Origin: an uncultured Prevotella sp.
Lineage (GTDB): Bacteria; Bacteroidota; Bacteroidia; Bacteroidales; Bacteroidaceae
Assembly (NCBI GenBank): GCA_900314995.1
Contig: OMXK01000005.1
Coordinates: forward strand, 44,010-108,009
Direction of reading: 5' to 3'
Length of the DNA stretch: 64,000 nt
Of this stretch, positions 53,312 to 61,416 are shown in pieces; the first letter of the stretch is position 1; each line of letters begins with the position of its first letter. The position numbers and the translations under genes were made by a program. The notes under the pieces are model-generated. The model searched no databases. It worked only from the letters and a program-made list of their open reading frames with translations, and had not been told where the DNA came from.

Positions 53312-54738
53312 TGGGTTGGCTGAACATCATATTCATCCTCTATCAGATCATCGCCATCATCGCTGTGATCCACGTCATCATGGACAATCGTCAGCCGGCA
53401 AAGACGATGGCATGGGCGCTGGTGATCTGGTTCGTACCTGTGGTGGGTATCGTGTTCTATCTGTTCTTTGGCGTGAATACCCGAAAGGAGCGTCACGTCA
53501 GCGAAAGGAGCATGAACCAGTTGACAAAGCGCTCGATGCTCGAGTTCGCCGAGCAGCAGAACCTGCATTTACCTGAGAAGCATAAGCCGCTGATTGACCT
53601 GTTCATCAACCAGAACCTCTCATTGCCCTTCAAGGATAACAAGATGGAAGCCTATACCGACGGCTATCAGTTCTTTCCTGCATTGCTGGCGGCTATCCAC
53701 GAGGCGAAGAATCATATCCATATCGATATGTATATCTTTGCTGAGGATGCGTTGGGCTGTCTGGTGGCCGATGCGCTGATCGCAAAGGCACAGGAGGGGG
53801 TGGAAGTGAAGCTTATCTATGACGACGTGGGCTGCTGGAATGTGAGCCATCGGTTCTTTGAACGGATGCGAGAAGAGGGCATCGAGGTCGTCTCATTCCT
53901 GCCCGTGCGTTTCCCGTCGTTCACGAGTAAGGTGAACTATCGCAACCACCGTAAGATCATCGTGATTGACGGTACCGTGGGCTTTATCGGCGGCATGAAT
54001 ATTGCTTTGCGCTACGTGAAAGGTACAGGTACGATGCCTTGGCGTGATACGATGCTGAAGGTGACGGGTGGTGCCGTCTATGCCCTCCAGCGGGCTTTCC
54101 TGGTGGATTGGTATTTCGTGGATCGTACGTTACTCTCTGACCGTAAGTATTATCCGCCGATGACAGGCTCACACCAGACGGTGAACAACTGTCTGGCACA
54201 GGTCGTGACGAGTGGACCCGTGACACCTTATCCCGAGATTATGCAGGGATTTGTGCGGGTGATTCTTGGGGCACGGCGCTATCTGTATCTTGAAACGCCT
54301 TATTTCATGCCTAACGACTCAATCCTGTTTGCCCTGAAGACGGCTGCTCTGGCTGGTGTGGATGTCAGGGTGCTCTGTCCGATGTACAGTGATGCACGGT
54401 TTGTGGAGTGGGCGAGCCGCAGTTACCTCAGAGAGGTGGTGGAGGCTGGCGTGCAAGTCAGTCTGTATAAGGCTGGGTTCCTGCATTCAAAGTTGATGGT
54501 CTGTGATGATTCTATCACGACCTGTGGTTCGACGAATCTGGATTTCCGTAGTTTCGAGAATAATTTCGAGGCGAATATCTTTTTCTATGACGAGGGCATT
54601 GCCTTGCGTATGAAGAAGGTATTCATGAATGATCTGGAACAGTCGGTATCGCTGACAGAAATACCAAGCCGCATGCATGGCAGCTTCCTGATGAGATTGT
54701 GGGAGAGTGTTACAAGGATGCTTTCCCCGTTGTTCTGA
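53311..54738 (+). CDS. cls: Cardiolipin synthase
   Basis: A 475-residue membrane phospholipase-D-family enzyme joining two phosphatidylglycerols into cardiolipin. Two N-terminal membrane helices (about 4-22 and 31-53) precede two PLD domains, each with an HxKxxxxD motif: NHRKIIVIDGTVGFIGG (about residue 213) and HSKLMVCDDSITTCGSTN (about residue 393). Other family features are YIFAEDALG, LETPYFMPND and DFRSFENNFEANIF. The ATG shares one base with the dnaG stop. Its 3' end overlaps the convergent rsmD gene by 29 bases, so the two transcripts are antisense to each other there. Confidence 0.95.
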   Translation: MGWLNIIFILYQIIAIIAVIHVIMDNRQPAKTMAWALVIWFVPVVGIVFYLFFGVNTRKERHVSERSMNQLTKRSMLEFAEQQNLHLPEKHKPLIDLFINQNLSLPFKDNKMEAYTDGYQFFPALLAAIHEAKNHIHIDMYIFAEDALGCLVADALIAKAQEGVEVKLIYDDVGCWNVSHRFFERMREEGIEVVSFLPVRFPSFTSKVNYRNHRKIIVIDGTVGFIGGMNIALRYVKGTGTMPWRDTMLKVTGGAVYALQRAFLVDWYFVDRTLLSDRKYYPPMTGSHQTVNNCLAQVVTSGPVTPYPEIMQGFVRVILGARRYLYLETPYFMPNDSILFALKTAALAGVDVRVLCPMYSDARFVEWASRSYLREVVEAGVQVSLYKAGFLHSKLMVCDDSITTCGSTNLDFRSFENNFEANIFFYDEGIALRMKKVFMNDLEQSVSLTEIPSRMHGSFLMRLWESVTRMLSPLF

Positions 54739-55267
54739 ATAGCGAGAAGTTGACACTGCCGTAACTCCGATGCTCTATGAAATGAGGATCGGCAGAGAAA
54801 TCGTGATCCTTGCCATGCTCGAAAACGAAGATGCCTTCAGGCTTCAGGAGGTCACGCTCGAAGATGAGACTGGGGATTGTAGGGAGTTCTCTCAAAGCGT
54901 ATGGAGGATCGGCGAAGATAAAGTCAAACTGCTGCTTGCACGATTTGATGAAGCGAAAGACATCAGCTCGGAGAGGTATTGCATTCTTTTGAGTCGTGTC
55001 AAGTTTCTGCAGACACTGCTGGATGAAGCGGTGATGGTCTTTGTCGGCTTCGATGCTGATCACGTGGGCACAGCCGCGCGACAGTAATTCCAGAGTGATG
55101 CTACCCGTGCCGGAGAAGAGGTCGAGGGCACTGGCATCTTCAAGGTCGATATAGCCTGTGAGCACATTGAAAATGTTCTCCTTGGCAAAGTCGGTGGTGG
55201 GCCTTGCCTTGAAAGTCTTCGGAATATCGAAGTGCCTTCCTTTGTATTTACCTGTAATGATTCTCAT
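54710..55267 (-). CDS. rsmD: 16S rRNA (guanine-966-N2)-methyltransferase
   Basis: RsmD methylates G966 of 16S rRNA. The 185-residue protein begins with the family signature MRIITGKYKGRHF and RPTTDFAKENIFNVL, has the SAM-binding LDLFSGTGSITLELLSRG and the base-methyltransferase motif FIFADPPYAL. It is downstream of DUF3822 with a two-base gap and is the last gene of a three-gene minus-strand unit. Its last 29 bases overlap cls. Confidence 0.95.
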   Translation of the reverse strand: MRIITGKYKGRHFDIPKTFKARPTTDFAKENIFNVLTGYIDLEDASALDLFSGTGSITLELLSRGCAHVISIEADKDHHRFIQQCLQKLDTTQKNAIPLRADVFRFIKSCKQQFDFIFADPPYALRELPTIPSLIFERDLLKPEGIFVFEHGKDHDFSADPHFIEHRSYGSVNFSLFRTTGKASL

Positions 55268-55269
55268 GC

Positions 55270-56067
55270 TTATATCCCTTTCACCAATAGCGTCAGCAGA
55301 TCGAAAGGCAATCCGTTGATCTTAGTAGCAGAATGGCGCTGGAAATCGGCAGCAGGATTCATGATATAGGCGTTATGCAGATACTGCTTCAATTCCTGAA
55401 GGAGCCATTCTTGCTCAGGGATGTCGCCCACGATATGCAACTCGTCGTGCTCGCTTTCCAAGCGGAGCTGCTTCCACACATACATGAGGAAATAGAGGGC
55501 ATCGCTGCCATGGTCGACTTCAAACGAATTGCAGAACTTGAAACGGTTCTGCTGGAAGCAGAATATGTCGAGCTGGCGTTCGTGGAAGTAGGCATAGAGC
55601 TTGTTGCGATGGCCCGTGAAACTACGCTGGTGGAGATAGCGCCAGACTGGTGTCATAGACTGGATGAAGACCACGTCGTCGAACTTGTCGCAGAGAACTC
55701 CGCGGAGGTCTCTGTTGATGGCAAAGAGACAGACGGACTTCAGATTGGGCAGCACATTGTATAGGATGGTGCGCTGCTCCTCGCCGGAAGGAAATGTGTG
55801 GTTGAAGATCGTTACGATAGAATCCTCTTCGAACTGTTCAACGGGTACGAGCATGGAGGGGGTGTCGATGAGCACCTGTGCCCTGCGGGTGTCAATGGCC
55901 ATCAGGTCGGCAGTCTTGAAGGCCTCCCGCAGATTGGCTGCCATCGAAATGCCGCCTTTTACAGTATAGGGCTCATGTATATACGGCCTCTCATTGTCGG
56001 AGAGGTTGGGCATCGTAAAAGAAAGCGTGTTTCTTCCGATGCGAATGATCATCTTTCTCTTATCCAT
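55270..56067 (-). CDS. DUF3822 family protein
   Basis: A 265-residue protein of the DUF3822 family, almost always found beside rsmD in Bacteroidetes. Visible features are an actin/ASKHA-like beginning (KMIIRIGRNTLSFTMPN), the MLVPVEQFEEDSIVTIFNHTF segment and NGLPFDLLTLLVKG at the end. Function unknown; the fold may resemble pilus-assembly ATPases, but I cannot show that here. Its ATG shares one base with the stop of a 31-codon membrane gene upstream (56067), and rsmD follows at two bases. Confidence 0.82.
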   Translation of the reverse strand: MDKRKMIIRIGRNTLSFTMPNLSDNERPYIHEPYTVKGGISMAANLREAFKTADLMAIDTRRAQVLIDTPSMLVPVEQFEEDSIVTIFNHTFPSGEEQRTILYNVLPNLKSVCLFAINRDLRGVLCDKFDDVVFIQSMTPVWRYLHQRSFTGHRNKLYAYFHERQLDIFCFQQNRFKFCNSFEVDHGSDALYFLMYVWKQLRLESEHDELHIVGDIPEQEWLLQELKQYLHNAYIMNPAADFQRHSATKINGLPFDLLTLLVKGI

Positions 56068-56162
56068 TATCGGGCACTAGTTATGCTGGCCACACAGAGA
56101 GCAAACAGTCCTGCTGCGATGATGGCCAGTATGATATTGATGAGTCTATTGCTGATTTGCAT
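56067..56162 (-). CDS. 31-residue membrane microprotein coupled to DUF3822
   Basis: ATG at 56162, TAA at 56069-56067. The product begins MQISNRLINIILAIIAAGLF and continues with ALCVASITSAR: one membrane helix with a basic start. Its stop overlaps the DUF3822 ATG (TAATG). A TACCTTTG -7 box lies only ten bases upstream of its ATG, so the transcript would be nearly leaderless. The precise coupling and promoter placement support translation; no family is recognised. Confidence 0.6.
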   Translation of the reverse strand: MQISNRLINIILAIIAAGLFALCVASITSAR

Positions 56163-56171
56163 ATCTGGCTG

Positions 56172-56232
56172 CAAAGGTACGAATAAATGCGAGAAAAACC
56201 AAATGTTATTTGAGATTTAATTTGTATCTTTG
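56172..56232. promoter_or_regulatory. Divergent promoters with nearly leaderless transcripts
   Basis: Minus strand TACCTTTG (56179-56172) is 10 bases from the microprotein ATG at 56162. Plus strand TATCTTTG (56225-56232) is 10 bases from the helicase ATG at 56242. As transcription normally starts about 4-7 bases after this box, either RNA would have a leader of only a few bases. No -33 element with ideal spacing is seen for the plus-strand box. Confidence 0.65.
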
Positions 56233-56241
56233 CAGACGATT

Positions 56242-57708
56242 ATGGTAAACGACGAATTGAAATACCGCATCAGACAGTCGTTAGGCTTCATGCCAACGCC
56301 TGAGCAGGAGCATGCGCTCGACGTGTTCTCGCTCTTCTTGACAGACCGCATGGAGAATGTGGTGATGGTCATGCGCGGTTCGGCTGGTACGGGTAAGACG
56401 ACGCTGGCAGGTGCGATCGTCAGGGCCATGGCGGCTCTGAAGCAGAAGATGATCCTGCTGGCGCCTACGGGCAGGGCAGCCAAGGTGTTCTCGCTGAATG
56501 CAGGGCATGCCGCCTACACCATCCATCGGCGTATCTACCGCCAGAAGTCGGCAGGCGACCTCTCTGCCTTCAATCTCAACGACAATCTGAATCGTGACAC
56601 CTTATTTATTATTGATGAGGCCTCGATGATCTCGAATCAGGGCTTTGGCGACTCCGCTTTTGGGAGTGGCTGTCTGCTCGACGACCTCATGCAGTTTGTG
56701 TATAACGGCCAGCGCTCGGCCTCGCCGCTTGCCTCGTCCAATAACTGTCGGATGCTGCTCATCGGCGATAAGGCCCAGTTGCCTCCTGTGGGCGAGGATG
56801 AGAGTCCGGCGCTGATGGCCGATGTGCTGCGCTGCTATGGGATGAAGGTCTATGAGTGTGACCTGAACCAGGTGCTCCGCCAAAGGCCACTGGAAGGCGG
56901 GCAAGGATCGGGTATCCTCTGGAATGCCACGATGATCCGGCAGATGATTACGCATGATGAGATTACCGGACTGCCTCGTATCAGGTTCGAGGGCTTTGCC
57001 GATATACAGTCGGTGCCAGGCGATGAGTTGATCGAGACGCTCGCATCCAGTTACAGTCACGTAGGACTGGACGAGACGATCGTGATCACCCGCAGCAATA
57101 AGCGGGCGAACATCTACAATCAGGGTATCCGCAATACGGTGCTCGACCGTGAGGACGAACTCTGTCGTGGCGATCAGCTGATGATCGTGAAGAACAACTA
57201 CTTCTGGACGGAAGGCTCAAAAGACATACCTTTTATCGCCAATGGAGATATCGCCGTCGTGCAGCGCGTCAGGAATGTCCATGAACTCTACGGCTTCCGT
57301 TTTGCCGAAGTCACGATGCAGTTTCCTGACTATGACAATTACGAACTGACGGCTACGGTTATCCTCGATTCACTGACCACCGAGGCGCCGGCTCTCACTC
57401 ATGAGCAACAGGAACAGCTCTACAATGCTGTGATCGAGGATTATGCAGACATCCCCCAAAAGGTAGAGCGCATCAAGAAGATGAAGAGCGATCGCTATTA
57501 CAACGCCCTTCAGGTAAAGTTTGCCTATGCCGTCACCTGCCATAAAGCGCAGGGCGGACAGTGGACGCATGTCTATCTCGATCAGGGCTATATGACGGAC
57601 GATATGCTCACCCCCGACTATATCCACTGGCTCTACACCGCCTTCACCCGCGCCACCGAGAAACTCTATCTCGTCAACTGGCCCAAGACCCAAGTAGATA
57701 CGGGATAA
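56242..57708 (+). CDS. RecD-like superfamily 1 DNA helicase
   Basis: A 488-residue ATP-dependent helicase. Walker A is MRGSAGTGKTTLAG (about residue 46), motif Ia APTGRAAKVFS, Walker B FIIDEASMIS (about residue 124), motif III LLIGDKAQLPPVGED, and near the C-terminus the UvrD_C_2 motif YAVTCHKAQGGQWTHVYLD with YTAFTRATEKLYLV. The arrangement is that of RecD2/exodeoxyribonuclease V alpha-like proteins without the N-terminal extension. ATG 56242 is ten bases after the -7 box, implying an almost leaderless mRNA; TTG or other later starts are possible but would cut into the conserved N-terminus. A single-gene unit. Confidence 0.92.
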   Translation: MVNDELKYRIRQSLGFMPTPEQEHALDVFSLFLTDRMENVVMVMRGSAGTGKTTLAGAIVRAMAALKQKMILLAPTGRAAKVFSLNAGHAAYTIHRRIYRQKSAGDLSAFNLNDNLNRDTLFIIDEASMISNQGFGDSAFGSGCLLDDLMQFVYNGQRSASPLASSNNCRMLLIGDKAQLPPVGEDESPALMADVLRCYGMKVYECDLNQVLRQRPLEGGQGSGILWNATMIRQMITHDEITGLPRIRFEGFADIQSVPGDELIETLASSYSHVGLDETIVITRSNKRANIYNQGIRNTVLDREDELCRGDQLMIVKNNYFWTEGSKDIPFIANGDIAVVQRVRNVHELYGFRFAEVTMQFPDYDNYELTATVILDSLTTEAPALTHEQQEQLYNAVIEDYADIPQKVERIKKMKSDRYYNALQVKFAYAVTCHKAQGGQWTHVYLDQGYMTDDMLTPDYIHWLYTAFTRATEKLYLVNWPKTQVDTG

Positions 57709-57933
57709 CAGCAAAAAAGCAGAGTACAACTGTGAAAGACTATACGTATCACGGAACTAATTGATAGTTACAAGGACAGAGGTAGTTGGTTATAGCCCAG
57801 ATGCTTGTCTCGATGTATTCTGAAATGCTGAATGAAAATGCGGAAATGTTAAATAATCACAATAGTTTCCTAATTCATGCAAGGTTTTGGAGATGTTGCA
57901 GTTATATCTATAGAACATTTAAACTCATATAAT

Positions 57934-59226
57934 ATGAAAAAGGTAATACTAAAGGTCGGATTAATGTTACTTGCAGTAGGTCAATTTACCGCTTGTAGCA
58001 GCAGTAACAGTGATGATAACAATAGCCCTGTGGATACTGCCGATGATGCCATTCTTGATCTGACGGTATCTGCTCAGACAATTCAATTGACACCGGAACA
58101 ACGTGCATTCACGCAAAAGAATAATGATTTCTCCTTCAATCTTTTCCGTGTTATATGTAATGCTGAAGAGGCTGGCAAGAGTGTCGTTGCTTCTCCGTTG
58201 AGCGTCACTTTTCTGATGGGCATGCTCAATGACGGTGCCGACGGGAAGACGGCAGAGGAGATTGCTAATGTGCTTGGCTTCGGCAATGGTGATAAGATCG
58301 CCATCAATGCCTATTGCAAGGCACTAATCGATCAGGCTCCTGTACAAGACCCGCGCGTAAAACTGCAGATTGCCAATATCGTGGCGGCTAATCAAGGTAT
58401 TGAACTGGAAGATGTCTTCCAGCAGGACATGCAGAATTACTATGATGCGGAAGTGACATCGCTTGATTTCGGGCAGGAGTCGTCATTGGATTACTTGAAT
58501 GGCTGGTGTAACAAGAAGACCAACGGCATGATACCGGAAATCATCGATTGTCTGAGTGCAGAGGACAAGATGGTGCTGATGAATGCCATCTATTTCAAGG
58601 CCACCTGGCAGTATTATTTTGAAAAGAAGAACACTCGTAATGAACCGTTTACGACGGCAAGCGGCAGTAAGAAGGACGTACCGATGATGCAGCGCAAAGC
58701 ATTACTTAGTTATGGAAAGAATGATGTCTATTCAGCCATCCACTTGCCATATAGTACTGGCTTGTGGAATATGGACATCCTGTTGCCCAATGAAGGCAAG
58801 ACTGTTGATGACATCATCAACAGCCTGAGTGCTAGCACATGGAATCCATCTCATTTCTATCAGACAACGACTGTAAACATTAAGTTGCCTCGTTTCAGGA
58901 CTGAAAGCGATATTGAACTGAATAAGATTATCAGTGACATGGGAGCACCGTCAATGTTTAGTGCTGCAGATGCCGATTTCTCGCTGATCAGTAAGAACGA
59001 AAAGAATCTGTGGGTAGGCCTGATGAAGCATAAGGCCGCCATTGACGTGAACGAAGAGGGTGCAGAGGCAAGCGGTGCAACAGCGGCGATGTTGGTTGGC
59101 GGAGTAGGCACTGTTGAATTAAAGGAGGCCAATTTCCATGCCGATCATCCCTTTGTTTATATCATCAGTGAAATGACATCCGGAGCCATATTCTTCATAG
59201 GCAGCTATTTAGGTGATTGTAATTAA
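57934..59226 (+). CDS. Serpin-family protease inhibitor, lipoprotein
   Basis: A 430-residue lipoprotein (LLAVGQFTA-C, then SSSNSDD) with a complete serpin fold: NDFSFNLFR, SPLSVTFLMGMLNDGADGKT, VLMNAIYFKATWQ, the hinge VNEEGAEASGATAA (about residues 371-384) and ADHPFVYII. The reactive loop between hinge and F-x-ADHPF contains MLVGGVGTVELKEANF, so P1 is a small or aliphatic residue, pointing to elastase- or subtilisin-like targets. P14 is Ala instead of the usual Thr/Ser, still compatible with inhibition. The ATG 57934 gives the lipoprotein signal. Serpins of oral Bacteroidetes (miropin) block host and endogenous proteases; a role in guarding the surface is inferred. Preceded by 225 bases in which I see no feature. 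Confidence 0.92.
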   Translation: MKKVILKVGLMLLAVGQFTACSSSNSDDNNSPVDTADDAILDLTVSAQTIQLTPEQRAFTQKNNDFSFNLFRVICNAEEAGKSVVASPLSVTFLMGMLNDGADGKTAEEIANVLGFGNGDKIAINAYCKALIDQAPVQDPRVKLQIANIVAANQGIELEDVFQQDMQNYYDAEVTSLDFGQESSLDYLNGWCNKKTNGMIPEIIDCLSAEDKMVLMNAIYFKATWQYYFEKKNTRNEPFTTASGSKKDVPMMQRKALLSYGKNDVYSAIHLPYSTGLWNMDILLPNEGKTVDDIINSLSASTWNPSHFYQTTTVNIKLPRFRTESDIELNKIISDMGAPSMFSAADADFSLISKNEKNLWVGLMKHKAAIDVNEEGAEASGATAAMLVGGVGTVELKEANFHADHPFVYIISEMTSGAIFFIGSYLGDCN

Positions 59227-59230
59227 CCCT

Positions 59231-59238
59231 TATCTTTG
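59231..59238 (+). promoter_or_regulatory. -7 box of the 59288 lipoprotein gene
   Basis: TATCTTTG starts eight bases after the first base of the serpin stop codon region and lies 50 bases before the ATG at 59288. Confidence 0.6.
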
Positions 59239-59287
59239 CATCAGAGAAATCAAACATCATTGTCAAACTAAACCAATAATTACAGTT

Positions 59288-59719
59288 ATGAAAAAGAGTT
59301 TTTATTTAGTAATTGCTTCGATGCTTCTTCTGGTAGGAAGTATCAGTTGTGGCAGTAGTGATGACAACATCAATGAGGCAATAATTGGCCGTTGGGCTGA
59401 AGAATCGTCAGTTTCTTCATCAGAATATGTATATGAGTTTAAATCGGATGGCAGCGGTAACTATATGGTTAAAGGCGAAAAAGGAACAGATGTCATTCCC
59501 ATACACTATGTCATTACGGAAGCTTCTAATGGTAAATACACATATCTGTTGCAAATTGTCTATGACAGGAAGAACGGCATTGAGGAGGGGCATCAATCTT
59601 GGATGAATATCGATTCGGATAGAATGTTCTTGTACGACGTTCTTCCTGATTCAGAGAGTAGTGGAATTATTTATGAGTGTCCTTTGACGCCAATAGTGCT
59701 GAAACGCCAAGGTATATAG
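59288..59719 (+). CDS. Small lipoprotein, lipocalin-like
   Basis: A 143-residue lipoprotein (LLVGSIS-C, then GSSDDN). After the acidic linker the pattern IIGRWAEESS, YVYEFKSDGSGNYMVKG and a later run of strands resembles the short lipocalin-like beta barrels frequent among Bacteroidetes lipoproteins. ATG 59288 is chosen since it opens the signal peptide. No function can be read. It is the first of four small lipoproteins between the serpin and the BspA-like gene. Confidence 0.7.
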   Translation: MKKSFYLVIASMLLLVGSISCGSSDDNINEAIIGRWAEESSVSSSEYVYEFKSDGSGNYMVKGEKGTDVIPIHYVITEASNGKYTYLLQIVYDRKNGIEEGHQSWMNIDSDRMFLYDVLPDSESSGIIYECPLTPIVLKRQGI

Positions 59720-59805
59720 TCTGAAATGGGCGCAGAGGGGCACCTTTGCGCCCTTGTGGACAGTCACAGGGACAAGTACATGGGTATAGTATCAGAATAT
59801 TATCA

Positions 59806-59813
59806 TATATTTG
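59806..59813 (+). promoter_or_regulatory. -7 box of the 59842 lipoprotein gene
   Basis: TATATTTG, 28 bases before the ATG at 59842. Between this and the previous gene is a GC-rich hairpin, GGGCGCA with TGCGCCC (about 59728-59753), a possible terminator. Confidence 0.6.
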
Positions 59814-59841
59814 CACAATAATAACGAAACAGTATAAGTGT

Positions 59842-60309
59842 ATGAAAAAGAAAATGTTATTTATGGTTTTTGCTGCACTAATAATAGGAGGTTGCTTCTG
59901 TGGCTGTAGCAGTAGTGAAGACAATGATGAACAGGGAGTAAAGTACATTGGCAATACAAGAGTTCAATTATCCCCAAAGGCCTCTTTGCCATTGTGGCTG
60001 ATTGAGAAGATTGATAACCTGGAATCTATTAATGAAGGTTACCAGGTTAAGCGTGGTATTTATAAAGGTGAGACGTTCTTTTGGTTAGTCATATACAATA
60101 GTAGTTGTCCAGGATGTGACCTTTATGACTCAGAAGGTAATTGGTTCATGGATAGCAAAGTGTTGACCGAAGATAATGATACTTACAATCTTTTGCGGAT
60201 AGATTGGGAAATCATATATGCTAATCCCACTGAAGAAGAGATTCTGGAGTGGTGGGAAACCACAGGGAAGCAACTTTATGAAGGTCTTATTCCAACAGAA
60301 GAGAACTAA
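59842..60309 (+). CDS. Small lipoprotein of unknown function
   Basis: A 155-residue lipoprotein (LIIGGCFCG-C, then SSSEDND). The mature chain carries one CPGC-like pair (SSCPGCDLYDSEGN) but no thioredoxin context, and ends in a helical EEEILEWWETTGKQLYEGL. Tryptophan and tyrosine are frequent. No family recognised. It is monocistronic, with a -7 box at 59806-59813. Confidence 0.65.
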   Translation: MKKKMLFMVFAALIIGGCFCGCSSSEDNDEQGVKYIGNTRVQLSPKASLPLWLIEKIDNLESINEGYQVKRGIYKGETFFWLVIYNSSCPGCDLYDSEGNWFMDSKVLTEDNDTYNLLRIDWEIIYANPTEEEILEWWETTGKQLYEGLIPTEEN

Positions 60310-60480
60310 GGCAAAAAGGTTCCTGGAACCTCTGTGACCTGACTGTCACCCCCAGCAACGCGCCGTGAGCCTTGTACTGCCCTCTTATCTCTCAGGCAAG
60401 TATGAGATTCAGATTATCCAAGGTAGCCTTTATTTCTGGGGTTATGTAGATCTTTGTAATATATAACGAATTTGATTTGT

Positions 60481-60846
60481 ATGATATTGTTTAGAAATAA
60501 TGTATCCTGGGTTGGAAGGAAAAACATATTACTGATTGTATTGATAATGAGTTTTTCTTGCATGGCTTGTAACTCTGATGATGATGTCATAAGAACAGTA
60601 ACTAATATTGAAGGAACGGTTTGGTATGACTCAGACTCACGGTTATGGTTCATTCAAGTTCCTACTTCTATGGATAGCGCAGATCTTTATTATGTTGAAA
60701 AGTTTGATGAGAATTATCAAGAGCAAGGCCTTCGAGTACTTTTTTCTGGAGACCTCTATCCTTTTAAAACGAATCATCTAAGGCCAGTTGGTTACGCGGA
60801 ATACCTAATTGATATAAAAATGATTAAAAAAGCAACTCAACAATGA
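60481..60846 (+). CDS. Small lipoprotein of unknown function
   Basis: A 121-residue protein with a hydrophobic signal and lipobox-like SCMA-C followed by NSDDD. The ATG at 60481 is preferred over the TTG three codons earlier. The mature part is only about 90 residues (IEGTVWYDSDSRLWFIQVPT and VGYAEYLIDIKMI). Its last four bases overlap the start of the next lipoprotein gene (ATGA), so the two are translated together. A near-consensus -7 box (GATCTTTG, 60449-60456) lies upstream. The mature part looks like a small beta domain. Confidence 0.6.
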   Translation: MILFRNNVSWVGRKNILLIVLIMSFSCMACNSDDDVIRTVTNIEGTVWYDSDSRLWFIQVPTSMDSADLYYVEKFDENYQEQGLRVLFSGDLYPFKTNHLRPVGYAEYLIDIKMIKKATQQ

Positions 60847-61310
60847 AACAACTCTTTATTATTCTTGTGTCCTTATTAGGAATTACGTTTCTTTCATGTA
60901 GCGATGATGAATTTGGCTTCTCTGATGCTCAGAAAGAGATTGTTGGGAAATGGGAATTGGTAGAAGCAGGAGACTTGCTACCGCCTGTTGGTACATCTAT
61001 GCGGTATGAGGTTTATAACATTGATGGTACATATAATACCTATTATAAAGGTGATGATCAAGAGCTTGAGGAATCTGGCAATTCTTATATTTTGAGAAAA
61101 GCCGAAAATGATGTGTGGACCTATTCTGATGGCAAAATAGTTCACTTCAATTATTTACTTTGCAGGACTTCAGTTCTTACAGGTATCTCTGAAGAATACG
61201 GTTGTATCATAAAAGAGAAGACAATGAAGCTATATGTGCTGGATGAAGTGATGACATACACAGGAGGGGTGTTTCAGAATCGTCCTGCTATTTATAAAAA
61301 AAGAGATTAA
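60843..61310 (+). CDS. Small lipoprotein, lipocalin-like
   Basis: A 155-residue lipoprotein (LGITFLS-C, then SDDEF). The mature chain begins KEIVGKWELVEAGDLLPP and continues with MRYEVYNIDGTYNTYYKG, the start of a lipocalin-like barrel as in the product of the gene at 59288, to which it may be distantly related. Translationally coupled to the upstream lipoprotein by an ATGA overlap. Function unknown. Confidence 0.7.
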   Translation: MKQLFIILVSLLGITFLSCSDDEFGFSDAQKEIVGKWELVEAGDLLPPVGTSMRYEVYNIDGTYNTYYKGDDQELEESGNSYILRKAENDVWTYSDGKIVHFNYLLCRTSVLTGISEEYGCIIKEKTMKLYVLDEVMTYTGGVFQNRPAIYKKRD

Positions 61311-61347
61311 CTTATATGAAATATCCAATGTTAATAATGAACAAATA

Positions 61348-61379
61348 TTTGGTTTGAATTACATTATTCACTATATTTG
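61348..61379 (+). promoter_or_regulatory. Promoter of the BspA-like gene
   Basis: TTTG (61348-61351), a 20-base spacer and TATATTTG (61372-61379), 37 bases before the ATG at 61417. Confidence 0.75.
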
Positions 61380-61416
61380 CAATCAAATTCGAATTAACTA
61401 ATTAATTGTTCTGATT

